Of a stretch of 64,000 bases of DNA, positions 29,012-37,218 are shown one piece after another. The DNA is from Methylotenera sp. (GTDB taxonomy: Bacteria > Pseudomonadota > Gammaproteobacteria > Burkholderiales > Methylophilaceae): positions 62,001 through 126,000 of the forward strand of contig NZ_JAQSDZ010000001.1 in the NCBI RefSeq assembly GCF_029946165.1, written 5' to 3'. Made by a program: the position numbers and the translations under genes. The notes under the pieces were generated by a model. It was given only the letters and a program-made list of their open reading frames with translations, was not told the origin of the DNA and did no database searches. Numbering within the stretch: position 1 is the stretch's first letter; each line of letters begins with the position of its first letter.

Positions 29012-29238
29012 GCTGCCATTATTAATTTGCTGATTGCGGTGGTTAAATCACCCTTGTTAATAATTTCGCCATGTTTAGCTCTTAATTGTGCTGCAATGTC
29101 AAATAATAAGGCTTTAGCCGTTTGCGTTAAACTTGCATAGGCTCCCCCTTGCAACACATCTAAAGGCAACCAAATACGCGCACCAATCATACTAAATTTA
29201 GCAGGTTTACGTGCTTGTTCTATTCGGTCTATGCCCAT
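28972..29238 (-). CDS. Element protein with a replication/helix-turn-helix-like N-terminus, probably truncated
   Basis: 88 residues. The central GGAYASLTQTAKALLFDIAA and INKGDLTT resemble the conserved part of small element proteins (pattern: ...A...LS.TA.ALL.D...Q..G.NNGDL) that normally continue with a helix-turn-helix region. Here the frame ends soon after (RLAHPLTQEKT) in a sequence unlike the family, which suggests a deletion or frameshift joining it to the next gene. Confidence 0.5.
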   Translation of the reverse strand: MGIDRIEQARKPAKFSMIGARIWLPLDVLQGGAYASLTQTAKALLFDIAAQLRAKHGEIINKGDLTTAISKLIMAACRLAHPLTQEKT

Positions 29239-29241
29239 GAC

Positions 29242-29382
29242 TTAATCACCGCCTAGTCGTGAGAGGTAGCAATAAACACCGTATAGCTCAATTAAACTAA
29301 GCGAAGCTAAATCAGCATTAAGTCCAATGTTTGAATGTCGCGTTATAAGCGTTTGTAGGCATTCTAACCAGTCTATACGCAT
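29242..29382 (-). CDS. Small hypothetical element protein
   Basis: A 46-residue protein, MRIDWLECLQTLITRHSNIG...IELYGVYCYLSRLGGD. The ATG at 29382 lies 2 bases past the upstream stop codon, and the next gene starts just after this stop, so tight packing supports it as real. No known domain. Confidence 0.5.
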   Translation of the reverse strand: MRIDWLECLQTLITRHSNIGLNADLASLSLIELYGVYCYLSRLGGD

Positions 29383-29384
29383 GA

Positions 29385-29717
29385 TTAAGCCTCACAATCT
29401 AATGGATGCTTTTGCGTAAGCACATAGCGACCTATACGATGCTGAATGCCATGCTCGCTTGTCCAGCTATTCCAAATAGTTAAAATTTGATAGCCGTCAC
29501 GCTTTAGTTCAAAAGCCCTTGCAGGCGGGTAGTATATGTCTAGTTTTTCGCGCGCTTCACTTGTTGAAATGCTGCCATGTTCTAGCAAGTAATCCAGCAA
29601 CTTTAAACGTTGATTAAGTGCGCTGTTATCGGTAAATTTTGATTGAGTTGTTTTAGCTTTGGGGTTGGTCGTTAGCGTGGCTAACCCTTTTCTTTTAGCG
29701 CTATCATTGTTAGCCAT
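29385..29717 (-). CDS. Winged-helix domain protein
   Basis: A 110-residue protein starting MANNDSAKRKGLATLT. The C-terminal 75 residues form a helix-turn-helix/winged-helix region: LNQRLKLLDYLLEHGSISTS, then EAREKLDIYYPPARAFELKR and DGYQILTIW, followed by HRIGRYVL. This pattern is common in element-encoded proteins that may regulate or control integrase. I preferred this start to the longer open frame (29774) because it follows the AlpA-like stop by 2 bases. Confidence 0.7.
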   Translation of the reverse strand: MANNDSAKRKGLATLTTNPKAKTTQSKFTDNSALNQRLKLLDYLLEHGSISTSEAREKLDIYYPPARAFELKRDGYQILTIWNSWTSEHGIQHRIGRYVLTQKHPLDCEA

Positions 29718-29719
29718 GA

Positions 29720-29950
29720 TTAAGCACCTGCCTTTGCAGCAAGGGCTATTTTTAATTCGCCCACATTCCAGCAAGTCGTTCTAGGGGACAGTTTGTACGG
29801 TTTTGGTATTGTGAGGTTCTTAACACCACGCCACACACTTGCAGGACTGCAAGCGTATAGGGCTTTTACTACTGGTAAACCAACGTGCGCGCTATCGGGT
29901 AATTGGTCGAAATCGCGCAATGCTGGGTTGATACTATTCAATTGATTCAT
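29720..29950 (-). CDS. AlpA-like helix-turn-helix regulator
   Basis: A 76-residue MerR/excisionase-type protein. LPVVKALYACSPASVWRGVK then LTIPKPYKLSPRTTCWNVGE is the AlpA pattern (recognition helix followed by a wing). AlpA-type proteins activate integrase or act as directionality factors in P4-like elements. It is the first gene of the regulatory run and overlaps no neighbour. Confidence 0.75.
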   Translation of the reverse strand: MNQLNSINPALRDFDQLPDSAHVGLPVVKALYACSPASVWRGVKNLTIPKPYKLSPRTTCWNVGELKIALAAKAGA

Positions 29951-30129
29951 AATTATTCACTCCATAAAACAACGCGTTATTACGTTGCTGGATATGAATT
30001 TTATGCATCAAAAAATTAATTAATAGGTAGATATGGTTACCAATGGGTGGGTAAATTGATTAAAAATGGGTAGGTATGTTTAGCCAAAAGCTAAGCCCTG
30101 TTTAGTTCTTATGGGTAGGTAAGTTATTT

Positions 30130-30615
30130 CTAATCCATTCTGGCTGCCCCGCCAGTTTTATCCCAATTAGCCACCACACTAATGCGCTCTTTAGCCACAT
30201 TGGATAATTTATTATCCGTATATCTTTCATCTAACCACGCTCTAATTCTTGCTTTAGGCTTACCTTTACCTTGAACATTTGATACAGCCTGCCATGCCTT
30301 TATAGCGATTGCAAGCTCATTTGGATAGGGTGAAGTATCTTCAGTTTCACCTTTTGAATTTGTAGTTAAAATTGTCATAAGATAATCAATATGACTTAAA
30401 TGTTCTTTTTCTGTTTTATCAAAAAATCTAAATCCCTTAATAATACAAATCACCAGTGACGATCCCATAACTAAGCCTACAATAAATAAATGTGATGTAT
30501 TTACAGGCAAATGTTTTGATAAAAGTACGTCAAAAATCATTCCAACATAAATTCCAGATAAAATAAGATAACCAAATGTGAAGAATTTATAAAACTGTTT
30601 TTTTGAAATTGCCAT
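30130..30615 (-). CDS. Two-helix membrane protein of the integrative element
   Basis: A 161-residue protein with two transmembrane helices (about residues 11-31, FFTFGYLILSGIYVGMIFDVL, and 42-60, LFIVGLVMGSSLVICIIKG). A cytoplasmic tail follows, whose end, IRAWLDERYTD...AKERISVVANWDKTGGAAR, resembles a short C-terminal motif shared by several element proteins. Unknown function. It lies alone between the integrase and the AlpA-like operon. Confidence 0.55.
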   Translation of the reverse strand: MAISKKQFYKFFTFGYLILSGIYVGMIFDVLLSKHLPVNTSHLFIVGLVMGSSLVICIIKGFRFFDKTEKEHLSHIDYLMTILTTNSKGETEDTSPYPNELAIAIKAWQAVSNVQGKGKPKARIRAWLDERYTDNKLSNVAKERISVVANWDKTGGAARMD

Positions 30616-30719
30616 AAAACGCCCCTTACGCCCCCTAAATAAGAAACCACACCAACTAAGCTAGGGTTGCTTAGCGTTCGCAATAGTTAATTAGGCTAGT
30701 GTTAGGTGTGGCTAAACTG

Positions 30720-31934
30720 TTATGCTGTTTTAAACGGTATTACTTTAGCCCCTGCTTTAAGTTCATCTAAATAATCTGCCCATTGTTGCATCATAACTTT
30801 TCGTTGCTCAAACTTAGTGCGGTTATATGCCCCACCTAAAGCATCGGGTACAGCATGGGCTAATTGAAGTTCAATAATGGCGGGGTCAATATTTAAACGC
30901 TCATGCAAAATGGTACGCGCCATTGCTCTAAAGCCGTGTGCTGTAATGTCTTTTTGTGTATCGTAACCCATACGCTGTAATGCTGCGTTTATAGCCGCTT
31001 CACTCATAGCTTTTTTAGGGTCGCGCCCACCTTGAAAAACATATTCACCATAACCACTGACTGGGTACAATTCTTTTAAAATTTTAATAGCCTGTGTTGA
31101 TAAAGGTACGATATGTTGCGTTTTGGTTTTAGTAACTAAGTAAGCCCACTCACCCGCGTCTAGGTTTATATCTGCCCATTTAGCACGCCTTAACTCACTA
31201 GGGCGCGTAAACACTAATGGCGAAAGCCGTAATGCACACTCAACGGTAAAAGTGCCTTTAAAGGCGTCTATTGCTCTTAATAGTTCAGCTACTTGTTTAG
31301 GCTCGGTAAAGGACGCCATATGCTTAACCGAAGCTGAGGGTAAAGCGCCCCTTAAATCGACTGTAACATCACGCATGGCTTTACCAGTTTGCACGGCATA
31401 TCTAAACACCTGTGAAACCGCTTGCAATGCTCTATGGGCAGTTTCTAATTTACTTTGAACCTGTGGGCGCTTAACCACTTCTAGCACTTCAGGCGCGGTT
31501 ATTTGTGAAATAGGCTTGCTACCTATCCAAGGGAATATATAAAGCTCTAAACGCCTCACTGTGCGTTCTTTATGTGACTTTGATTTATTAGTAAAAAAAG
31601 ACTCTGCCCATTCAAGTGCTATTAACTCAAAACTATCCGCTTTGTTGGAGTAAATACTTTGTTTAGTAGATTTCTTTAATTCACTAGGATCAACTGGCGG
31701 GGTCTGTGAAAGTAACTTTCTAGCCTCATCTCGTTTTATTCTCGCCTCTGCTAGTGAAACATCGGGATAAGTACCTAAGGCAAGTAATTTTTCTTTATTC
31801 AAATAGCGATACTTAAAACGCCACCACTTACCCCCACTTGGGGTAACTTGAATAAATAACCCAGCTTCATCATATAGCTTGAAAGCCTTATCTTTAGGCT
31901 TTGCGTTCTTTATTGCAGTGACTGAAAGTGCCAT
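30720..31934 (-). CDS. Tyrosine site-specific integrase, P4/DUF4102 type
   Basis: A 404-residue integrase. The N-terminal arm-binding domain (DUF4102) is at residues 1-90 (MALSVTAIKNAKPKDKAFKL, GGKWWRFKYRY, LALGTYPDVSLAEAR). A SAM-like core-binding domain follows at about 100-200. The catalytic domain carries Arg244 in FTRPSELRRAKW, His333/Arg336 in TAHGFRAMART, His360 in QLAHAVPDALGGAYNR and the nucleophile Tyr370. All catalytic residues are present, so it should be active. It starts 32 bases from the 21-bp repeat and 166 bases from the ssrA fragment, the usual position for an integrase next to its attachment site. Confidence 0.95.
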   Translation of the reverse strand: MALSVTAIKNAKPKDKAFKLYDEAGLFIQVTPSGGKWWRFKYRYLNKEKLLALGTYPDVSLAEARIKRDEARKLLSQTPPVDPSELKKSTKQSIYSNKADSFELIALEWAESFFTNKSKSHKERTVRRLELYIFPWIGSKPISQITAPEVLEVVKRPQVQSKLETAHRALQAVSQVFRYAVQTGKAMRDVTVDLRGALPSASVKHMASFTEPKQVAELLRAIDAFKGTFTVECALRLSPLVFTRPSELRRAKWADINLDAGEWAYLVTKTKTQHIVPLSTQAIKILKELYPVSGYGEYVFQGGRDPKKAMSEAAINAALQRMGYDTQKDITAHGFRAMARTILHERLNIDPAIIELQLAHAVPDALGGAYNRTKFEQRKVMMQQWADYLDELKAGAKVIPFKTA

Positions 31935-31965
31935 ATTGGGGTAACTCTCTTTTTGGTAAGTGCTG

Positions 31966-31986
31966 TTACCCCCAAAGTTACCCCAA
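31966..31986. repeat. 21-bp direct repeat, right copy
   Basis: Identical to 28046-28066. Further GGGGTAAC and GTGGGG elements surround it (31938-31945, 31991-31996), consistent with a cluster of arm sites for the adjacent integrase. Confidence 0.7.
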
Positions 31987-32031
31987 ATAAGTGGGGTATG
32001 TCAAGCAACCTTATGCAACTACAATAGACGT

Positions 32032-32067
32032 AAAAAAAGCCTAGAAAGTTGAATTTACTAGGCTTTT
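32032..32067 (-). terminator. Intrinsic terminator downstream of the ssrA fragment
   Basis: AAAAGCCTAG and CTAGGCTTTT enclose a 13-base loop; on the minus strand it ends in seven T. It lies 33 bases past the 3' CCA of the ssrA fragment and looks like the ssrA terminator. It also has T residues on the other strand. Confidence 0.82.
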
Positions 32068-32099
32068 AATACTTTTTGATACTTCTTAAAACACTTAAT

Positions 32100-32150
32100 T
32101 GGTGGAGCTGGCGGGAATCGAACCCGCGTTCCACCCTTATAACATGCGGC
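32100..32150 (-). pseudogene. 3' fragment of ssrA (tmRNA), integration scar
   Basis: On the minus strand the sequence ends GGTTCGATTCCCGCCAGCTC then CACCA, preceded by GGAACGCG. This is the T-arm, the acceptor 3' strand CAGCTCC and the encoded CCA of tmRNA. The 5' acceptor strand, tag-coding frame and pseudoknots are absent: the relaxase gene occupies the place where they would be. Such 3' duplicates are left when an element integrates into the ssrA 3' end. Upstream, ATGTTGTCAA is repeated twice in tandem. Confidence 0.78.
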
Positions 32151-32411
32151 TCTAAGAGAGATGTTGTCAAAATGTTGTCAATCACTTTTCGACGCATTAG
32201 AAATACCAATAAATTCCCCATCAATTTCAAACAAATATTGAGTTACCACACACCAAAAACAATGACAGAATTCATCAAATAATCCACTACTAAAGGAGCC
32301 AAAATCAGTCATTTTTAACTAACATTTGAACCCCGTTTTAAGCTACTTTTAGTGGCACCATTACGCCAAAAATCAGTGGCGCTTTAATGCCGAAAAGTGA
32401 CAAAGCACTCT
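32151..32411. other. Junction between the ssrA scar and the mobilisation module, no gene
   Basis: Contains the tandem ATGTTGTCAA repeats next to the scar and two GCCAAAA-TCAGT blocks (about 32298 and 32366) separated by 68 bases. No reading frame is convincing. Confidence 0.4.
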
Positions 32412-34583
32412 CTAGAAGGGAAAGTCAGAGCCGCGTACCTTTCCAACACTAGTTCTGACTTCATCAATCTGTTGACGATTCTCATGTCTAAGAGTAATGC
32501 CTTTTACTGACTGCGCATGATCAGCAAGCTTCTCCGCATAATTCTCATGCACTTTATGGTCTTTGCTGTTGTCACTAAGCACTTTGATAGCATCGACAAT
32601 CGCAGTGCGCTTATACCCGATTTCATGCATCACATTGGCAATCATGAGATCTTTCCTGCTTTGATTGCCTGCATTGTCACCAATTTCATTACTGATATTG
32701 GCATACGCTTCGTGCGCTAGTTCCATCTTAGATTTAACATCGTCCACATCAAACACTGGCACTTCAACGTGTTTCAAATTGAGCCTAGGCTTCTCAATAG
32801 CTTTATTCCAAGACTTAGGTGAAGGCGCATCTATTTTGGCAGATGCAGAGGCTGTTACATGCCCCAGCATTGCGCCTTTGGATTTATCTTGCTGGTCGAT
32901 GATATACGCCTGTAGATCTGGGTTCGTGATTTTATTTGCCACACCCAGCTTGATCGCGACATCAACTGCCCTGCGTTTAAATTCATCGCTGCCCGTCAAT
33001 TGAAATGTCTTCCACTTTTGAGATGAAAGCTGGATCATTGCTTTTATTGATTGATCACGCTCTTTCAGCAATGATATTTTTCTACCGCTATCCACAAAAT
33101 CGATATCACCTGAATCATTATTCTTGTAGTTAACGATGGTCTCTTTTACCGAACGCACATGTCCTGTCGTAGACCTCACATTGACATCATGAGTAGTCAT
33201 TTCGGCTTCATATGCGCTAATACCATGCTTTACTGGAACAAAAAGTGCGCCTAGGTCCGATGTTTTAACGCCATTATCACCATCACCTTGTCGCAGGGCG
33301 ATGTTGTTAGGCGCAACACGCCAAGTAGTATGCAGTTGGTGCAAATCTTCAGACCTATCACGTACGTAGTCCCCAAACTTACCTGGATGTGCAGTCTGGA
33401 TGCTTAACTCCATCTTTAATAATTGACGCTCAATACTGTGCGCATGTTTCATCAATTCCTTTTGAGATGCATGCTCATGCGCCAAGACTGACCGCAAAGC
33501 ATTTAATGCAGATCCATTACCTTTCCAATCGGGTCTTGAGGCATTAAGCTTTTCGCGCGCCTGCTTATGCGTCTCCATCAATAACGAAAAGTCAGCTTGA
33601 TGCTTTGCGCGCAGCTCGTCAGTTTTATTCTTTTTATACCCCCTGTGACTTACTTTCTCAGCGTTATATTGATGCCACACTTCCTTGACGTCAGGTGCCA
33701 TTCCTTTCATGGGTTCTATCTTCCGCGCTAAAATTTCATAGGTAGATTTCTCAAAGGCACCGAAGCGTGCTTCCATCTTGCCAAGTGCAGCAGATCTATT
33801 CGCGGTAGATGCCTTAACCTTGATAATTTCATTACCCTGTCTAACATCAACAGTCGCACCAGACCCTTTCTTTTCATAGGTGACACCCTGTGATGCAAGT
33901 ACCGCATGTAGATCATCCCAACACTTAATATTCTTATCTTTCAGTACGTCGGTAATTGCATCGCGCGCAATATCTGAAGCACTTCTTTGCCCGCTAAAAA
34001 CTTCAACTTCCCTACCTTTTAACGATGGGATATTTGCATCGCCAGAACGCACACATGCGCCATCACTGTCTATGATATACCGCTGGCCAGCATCCTTTTC
34101 CCAACCTTGAATATAGTTGATTTTTGCAACGGCACGCTGTGAGGATTCTTTTTGAAATTTGAGTGGAAAGGATTTTTCTGTGATTGGATTATTCATGATG
34201 ATTGCGACATGAATATGCGTGTTATCCTGATCATAATGCATTGCACATTTAACCAGAGCACGCGCTAAACCTAACTCATCCAGCAACATTTTTACAGCTT
34301 GGTGGGCTTGCTCACGATTAGGTTCTTCACCTTCGCTGAATGAAATAACATAGTGGCGAAACGGTATGCGAGAAAGTGCATTTGATTCAGCCAACGCCAT
34401 CATTTCTATATCAGCAGTTTCATTTGAAAAGGCATTTTCATGCCATGCATCGAAGGCTTTTTCTTTCCCCGCTTCATATCCGTGCTCTTGCTTTGCCTCG
34501 GGTTTTTCAAGGTAATCCAAAAGGTTTTTTAAACCTATCCTACCAGTGTTTTTGTTTGCAATTTCTTTAATGACAGCTGACAT
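32412..34583 (-). CDS. MOBP-type relaxase/mobilisation protein
   Basis: A 723-residue protein that would nick oriT and pilot DNA transfer. Residues 1-300 form the relaxase domain: Tyr24 in LLDYLEKPEA is the probable nucleophile, RHYVISFSEGEEP near 76-88 is motif II, and AMHYDQDNTHIHVAIIM has the metal histidines His116, His123 and His125. The remaining 420 residues are charged and helical, with no clear primase domain. It lies 5 bases downstream of the MobC-like gene and near a RP4-like nick sequence. No coupling protein or mating-pair genes are seen, so the module would be mobilised in trans. Confidence 0.88.
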   Translation of the reverse strand: MSAVIKEIANKNTGRIGLKNLLDYLEKPEAKQEHGYEAGKEKAFDAWHENAFSNETADIEMMALAESNALSRIPFRHYVISFSEGEEPNREQAHQAVKMLLDELGLARALVKCAMHYDQDNTHIHVAIIMNNPITEKSFPLKFQKESSQRAVAKINYIQGWEKDAGQRYIIDSDGACVRSGDANIPSLKGREVEVFSGQRSASDIARDAITDVLKDKNIKCWDDLHAVLASQGVTYEKKGSGATVDVRQGNEIIKVKASTANRSAALGKMEARFGAFEKSTYEILARKIEPMKGMAPDVKEVWHQYNAEKVSHRGYKKNKTDELRAKHQADFSLLMETHKQAREKLNASRPDWKGNGSALNALRSVLAHEHASQKELMKHAHSIERQLLKMELSIQTAHPGKFGDYVRDRSEDLHQLHTTWRVAPNNIALRQGDGDNGVKTSDLGALFVPVKHGISAYEAEMTTHDVNVRSTTGHVRSVKETIVNYKNNDSGDIDFVDSGRKISLLKERDQSIKAMIQLSSQKWKTFQLTGSDEFKRRAVDVAIKLGVANKITNPDLQAYIIDQQDKSKGAMLGHVTASASAKIDAPSPKSWNKAIEKPRLNLKHVEVPVFDVDDVKSKMELAHEAYANISNEIGDNAGNQSRKDLMIANVMHEIGYKRTAIVDAIKVLSDNSKDHKVHENYAEKLADHAQSVKGITLRHENRQQIDEVRTSVGKVRGSDFPF

Positions 34584-34588
34584 GATCG

Positions 34589-34924
34589 TTACTCCGCAGC
34601 AATATTTAATATCGTTTTTTGTATCTGCGGAATCAACGCCTCAAGTGATTTAACTATCTCTGGTGTTAATTTATTTATAGTCGCACCATCTTTATTTAAC
34701 ACTAATATGTGTTTTAGCAATCCACCTTGACGTCGTAATTCACTGATTGCTTTTTCATCCGATCTGCTGCGAATCGTATTTCCAGTGTAGGCGGCTCTCA
34801 TGAGTTTGCTCACTGAAACGCCACCAGAGTCAGCCATTTTACTCACTCGATCAAACTCACTTTGCGTCACTCTAAAAGTAATCACTTTCGTTGCACGATC
34901 AACCTCATTTTTATTATTAGCCAT
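34589..34924 (-). CDS. MobC-like relaxosome accessory protein (ribbon-helix-helix)
   Basis: A 111-residue protein. VITFRVTQSEFDRVSKMADS with GGVSVSKLMRAAY is a ribbon-helix-helix DNA-binding region, and GGLLKHILVLNK with a helical tail follows, the layout of MobC/TraJ-type proteins that bind oriT and load the relaxase. It is encoded between oriT and the relaxase gene, the usual arrangement. Confidence 0.82.
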   Translation of the reverse strand: MANNKNEVDRATKVITFRVTQSEFDRVSKMADSGGVSVSKLMRAAYTGNTIRSRSDEKAISELRRQGGLLKHILVLNKDGATINKLTPEIVKSLEALIPQIQKTILNIAAE

Positions 34925-34984
34925 ACTGACAATCCTTTCAAATTAACCCACTGTATTGGGTAATCCGCTTCCGGCAGGACAGGT

Positions 34985-35080
34985 AAAATATGTGAGAAGA
35001 CGAAGTCGCCGAACATATCTTATGAGATTGGAATATTTTTGACGAAGTCAAAATGTATGACAATCTCCATCCTGCCCTTT
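34985..35080 (+). other. Origin of transfer (oriT) with RP4-like nick sequence
   Basis: CCATCCTGCCC at 35067-35077 matches the MOBP (RP4/R64) nick consensus YATCCTG/Y, so the nick is expected after G35074. Just upstream, GAGATTG (35024-35030) pairs with CAATCTC (35061-35067), enclosing the hairpin TTTTGAC-GAA-GTCAAAA (35037-35053). A second ATATGT...ACATAT repeat around 34988-35017 also contains GACGAAGTC. The relaxase and MobC-like genes lie directly beside it. Confidence 0.75.
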
Positions 35081-35440
35081 AGATACCATACTACATAATC
35101 GATAAAGTCATCGTAGCATGGATAGTTGATTGAACAAAGTCTTCTGAGTACAGCTACAACCCCAGTCCGTCAGATGAAATAATTAGTTAGAGATCGCCGT
35201 TCATAGGCCTAGTCTGAAAATTAGTTATAAAGCCCATTGAGGATTTTTAAGCTTGATATTAATTTGATTATAGGCAGAATCATACTATGCAAGACTCCTT
35301 ACTTAACGCCATCGCTAACAAACGACGCATATAACATCCACGAGAACTAAGTATTAATTTTACGCAAGCAATGCCATAACCCATTGCTATATAAAAGTTA
35401 CTGGCCTATAATTATCCCAAATTGGGAGAACTTATAAATT
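35081..35440. other. Spacer between oriT and HigBA
   Basis: No convincing gene. A 15-codon frame at 35287-35334 (MQDSLLNAIANKRRI) looks like the start of a lost gene. The stretch before 35441 probably carries the higBA promoter: a TTACTGG...TATAATT pair lies about 25-40 bases upstream of the ATG. Confidence 0.35.
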
Positions 35441-35749
35441 ATGCGGGTTATCGCAAAAAGCACGTTAAAAAAGTTCTGGGAACAACCTGCTTATGGCGAT
35501 GCGCAACGACCACTAGAAAGCTGGCACGAGGAAGCGGTCAATTCAACATGGGCGTCACCACAGGCGGTAAAAGATCAATACGCTAATGCGAGTGTCTGTG
35601 GTAGCAACCGCATTGTATTTAACATCGGAGGCAACAAGTACCGCTTGGTTGTTGAGTTCCAGTACAGAGCTGGTATTGCTTGGGTAAAGTTCATAGGCAC
35701 CCATGCGCAGTACGATAAAATTAATGTGGAGACAGTAAATGAATATTAA
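35441..35749 (+). CDS. HigB-type mRNA interferase toxin
   Basis: A 102-residue RelE-superfamily toxin. MRVIAKSTLKKFWEQPAYGD, the central NRIVFNIGGNKYRLVVEFQY and VKFIGTHAQYDKINV are the HigB_toxin family pattern (ribosome-dependent mRNA cleavage). The toxin gene comes first and overlaps the antitoxin gene by 11 bases, the HigBA order. Confidence 0.9.
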   Translation: MRVIAKSTLKKFWEQPAYGDAQRPLESWHEEAVNSTWASPQAVKDQYANASVCGSNRIVFNIGGNKYRLVVEFQYRAGIAWVKFIGTHAQYDKINVETVNEY

Positions 35750-36098
35750 ACCCATTCGTAATGATGATGACTTACATGCGGCATTCCTTCATCTTGAGCA
35801 CGTTTTTCAGGCGGAGGTAGGTAGTGCTGAAGCAGATGAAATGGAAGTTTTGGTGACGTTAATCGAAGCCTATGAGAATAAGCACTATCCTATCAGTCCG
35901 CCTGGTGCTATTAATGCCATTCGATTCAGAATGGATCAACAAGCACTCACACCAAGCGATCTAGAGCCTTACATAGGTTCTAGCGGACGTGTATCTGAGA
36001 TACTTAATTACAAACGTCCTTTAAGTATCAGAATGGTGAAACGCCTGCACGATGGCCTGCATATTCCGTATGAAAGCCTGTTGGCTGATGTTGCATAG
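35739..36098 (+). CDS. HigA-type antitoxin
   Basis: A 119-residue protein with an N-terminal toxin-binding part and a C-terminal helix-turn-helix at about residues 65-115 (MDQQALTPSDLEPYIGSSGR followed by VSEILNYKRPLSIRMVKRLH). It should neutralise the upstream HigB and repress the operon. The pair may stabilise the mobilisable island. Confidence 0.9.
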   Translation: MNIKPIRNDDDLHAAFLHLEHVFQAEVGSAEADEMEVLVTLIEAYENKHYPISPPGAINAIRFRMDQQALTPSDLEPYIGSSGRVSEILNYKRPLSIRMVKRLHDGLHIPYESLLADVA

Positions 36099-36177
36099 CT
36101 AGAAAAAAACAAGGCATGTGGAGGATTGCTATCGGTGTATTGTGAAATACTGCAGCCAAGTTTTCATCAATAAACAT

Positions 36178-37218
36178 TCAATAAGCTCGTTGCCTCAAAA
36201 AAAATCTAACTAATTTACGCCACAAAGTTATAGGTTTATTTACGCATCCCCGCCATTCAAGCAGCTCATCCAAAGCTTGCTCTGGGGTTATGACGGTAGC
36301 GTTTTTTAAGCTGACATAAGTTGGGTAAAGTATAAGTGTAGCCGCTACTAAGGAATCTAGACTCAATCTTTTTACCCGACGGTCAATTGGAATTTTATCT
36401 TCAGTAAGTCCCCAACCCGCATAAAAAGGCTGACCATAACATACCACCTTCTTGCCACGCAATAGTGCTTCAAAACCTGTAAGTGACGTTAGGGCATGCA
36501 CTTCGTCAACCTCTTTGAGTAAATCAGCCATTGCAAAATCAACCACTACTTGATCACACCATTTAACCGAGTCATCTTCACCAGCGCCCTGCTTACGTAA
36601 CCCTGCCACTACGTCAGGATGAGGTTTGTATAGGATAAATGCCTGGGGGTTTTCTTCACGTACTGCTTGCAGTAAGCCTAGATTGGTTCGAATGCCAGGT
36701 GCCCCAAATCGAATAGAAGCATCTGATTCCACTTGCCCTGGCACTAAAATCACTCTTTTAGTTCCAGTAGGTCTTTGCCAATAGCCTCCGCCAACGTTAT
36801 ATTTAGTGAGGCCAGCCCCAACAATGCGCTCACGCAAGTACGCTGCACGCTCTAAAATAACTTCGTCAAACTCAGATGTCGCCAATAAGTGTTCTAAATC
36901 TGACGGATGAGTAGCATCATAATAAATTCCGCGACTATCCATTACCCAAGAGATTGGATGCACGAGATCGGCCCCTAGCCCTACAGAGCGCAAAAAACCA
37001 TCTTCTAGTCGGATAATTTTCACACTGGGTGACATTGTTGTAGGTGGCTCTGCGCTACCCCAAAGCAACACTGTTGATCCTGCCGGGATTGATTTACCAA
37101 ACCAAACAAAGCATACCTTCACATCCCCCATAAAACGGCGGACAATTGCTCGCTTTCTGATAGAGAAACCATAAGCAAATACTTGGGCTGGTAACTGGTG
37201 TATCAAAGAACTACTCAC
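36178..37218 (-). CDS. KpsC-like Kdo transferase, single-domain
   Basis: A 347-residue glycosyltransferase of the KpsC/LipA capsule family, which builds the poly-Kdo linker on lysophosphatidylglycerol. Visible family motifs: [20 protein letters not shown] near residue 75, the [10 protein letters not shown] segment, [19 protein letters not shown] near 205, and [20 protein letters not shown] then PFYAGWGLT near 245. E. coli KpsC has two such catalytic halves; this has one. I start it at GTG 37218 ([10 protein letters not shown]), which overlaps the cysC stop by 8 bases, because the longer open frame reads antisense-like codons inside cysC. Confidence 0.82.
   Translation of the reverse strand: MSSSLIHQLPAQVFAYGFSIRKRAIVRRFMGDVKVCFVWFGKSIPAGSTVLLWGSAEPPTTMSPSVKIIRLEDGFLRSVGLGADLVHPISWVMDSRGIYYDATHPSDLEHLLATSEFDEVILERAAYLRERIVGAGLTKYNVGGGYWQRPTGTKRVILVPGQVESDASIRFGAPGIRTNLGLLQAVREENPQAFILYKPHPDVVAGLRKQGAGEDDSVKWCDQVVVDFAMADLLKEVDEVHALTSLTGFEALLRGKKVVCYGQPFYAGWGLTEDKIPIDRRVKRLSLDSLVAATLILYPTYVSLKNATVITPEQALDELLEWRGCVNKPITLWRKLVRFFLRQRAY

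Noticed and set aside
32076-32282. Plus-strand frame reading WWSWRESNPR across the ssrA fragment
   Set aside because: This is the well-known false peptide produced by translating tRNA/tmRNA 3' ends in the antisense direction.
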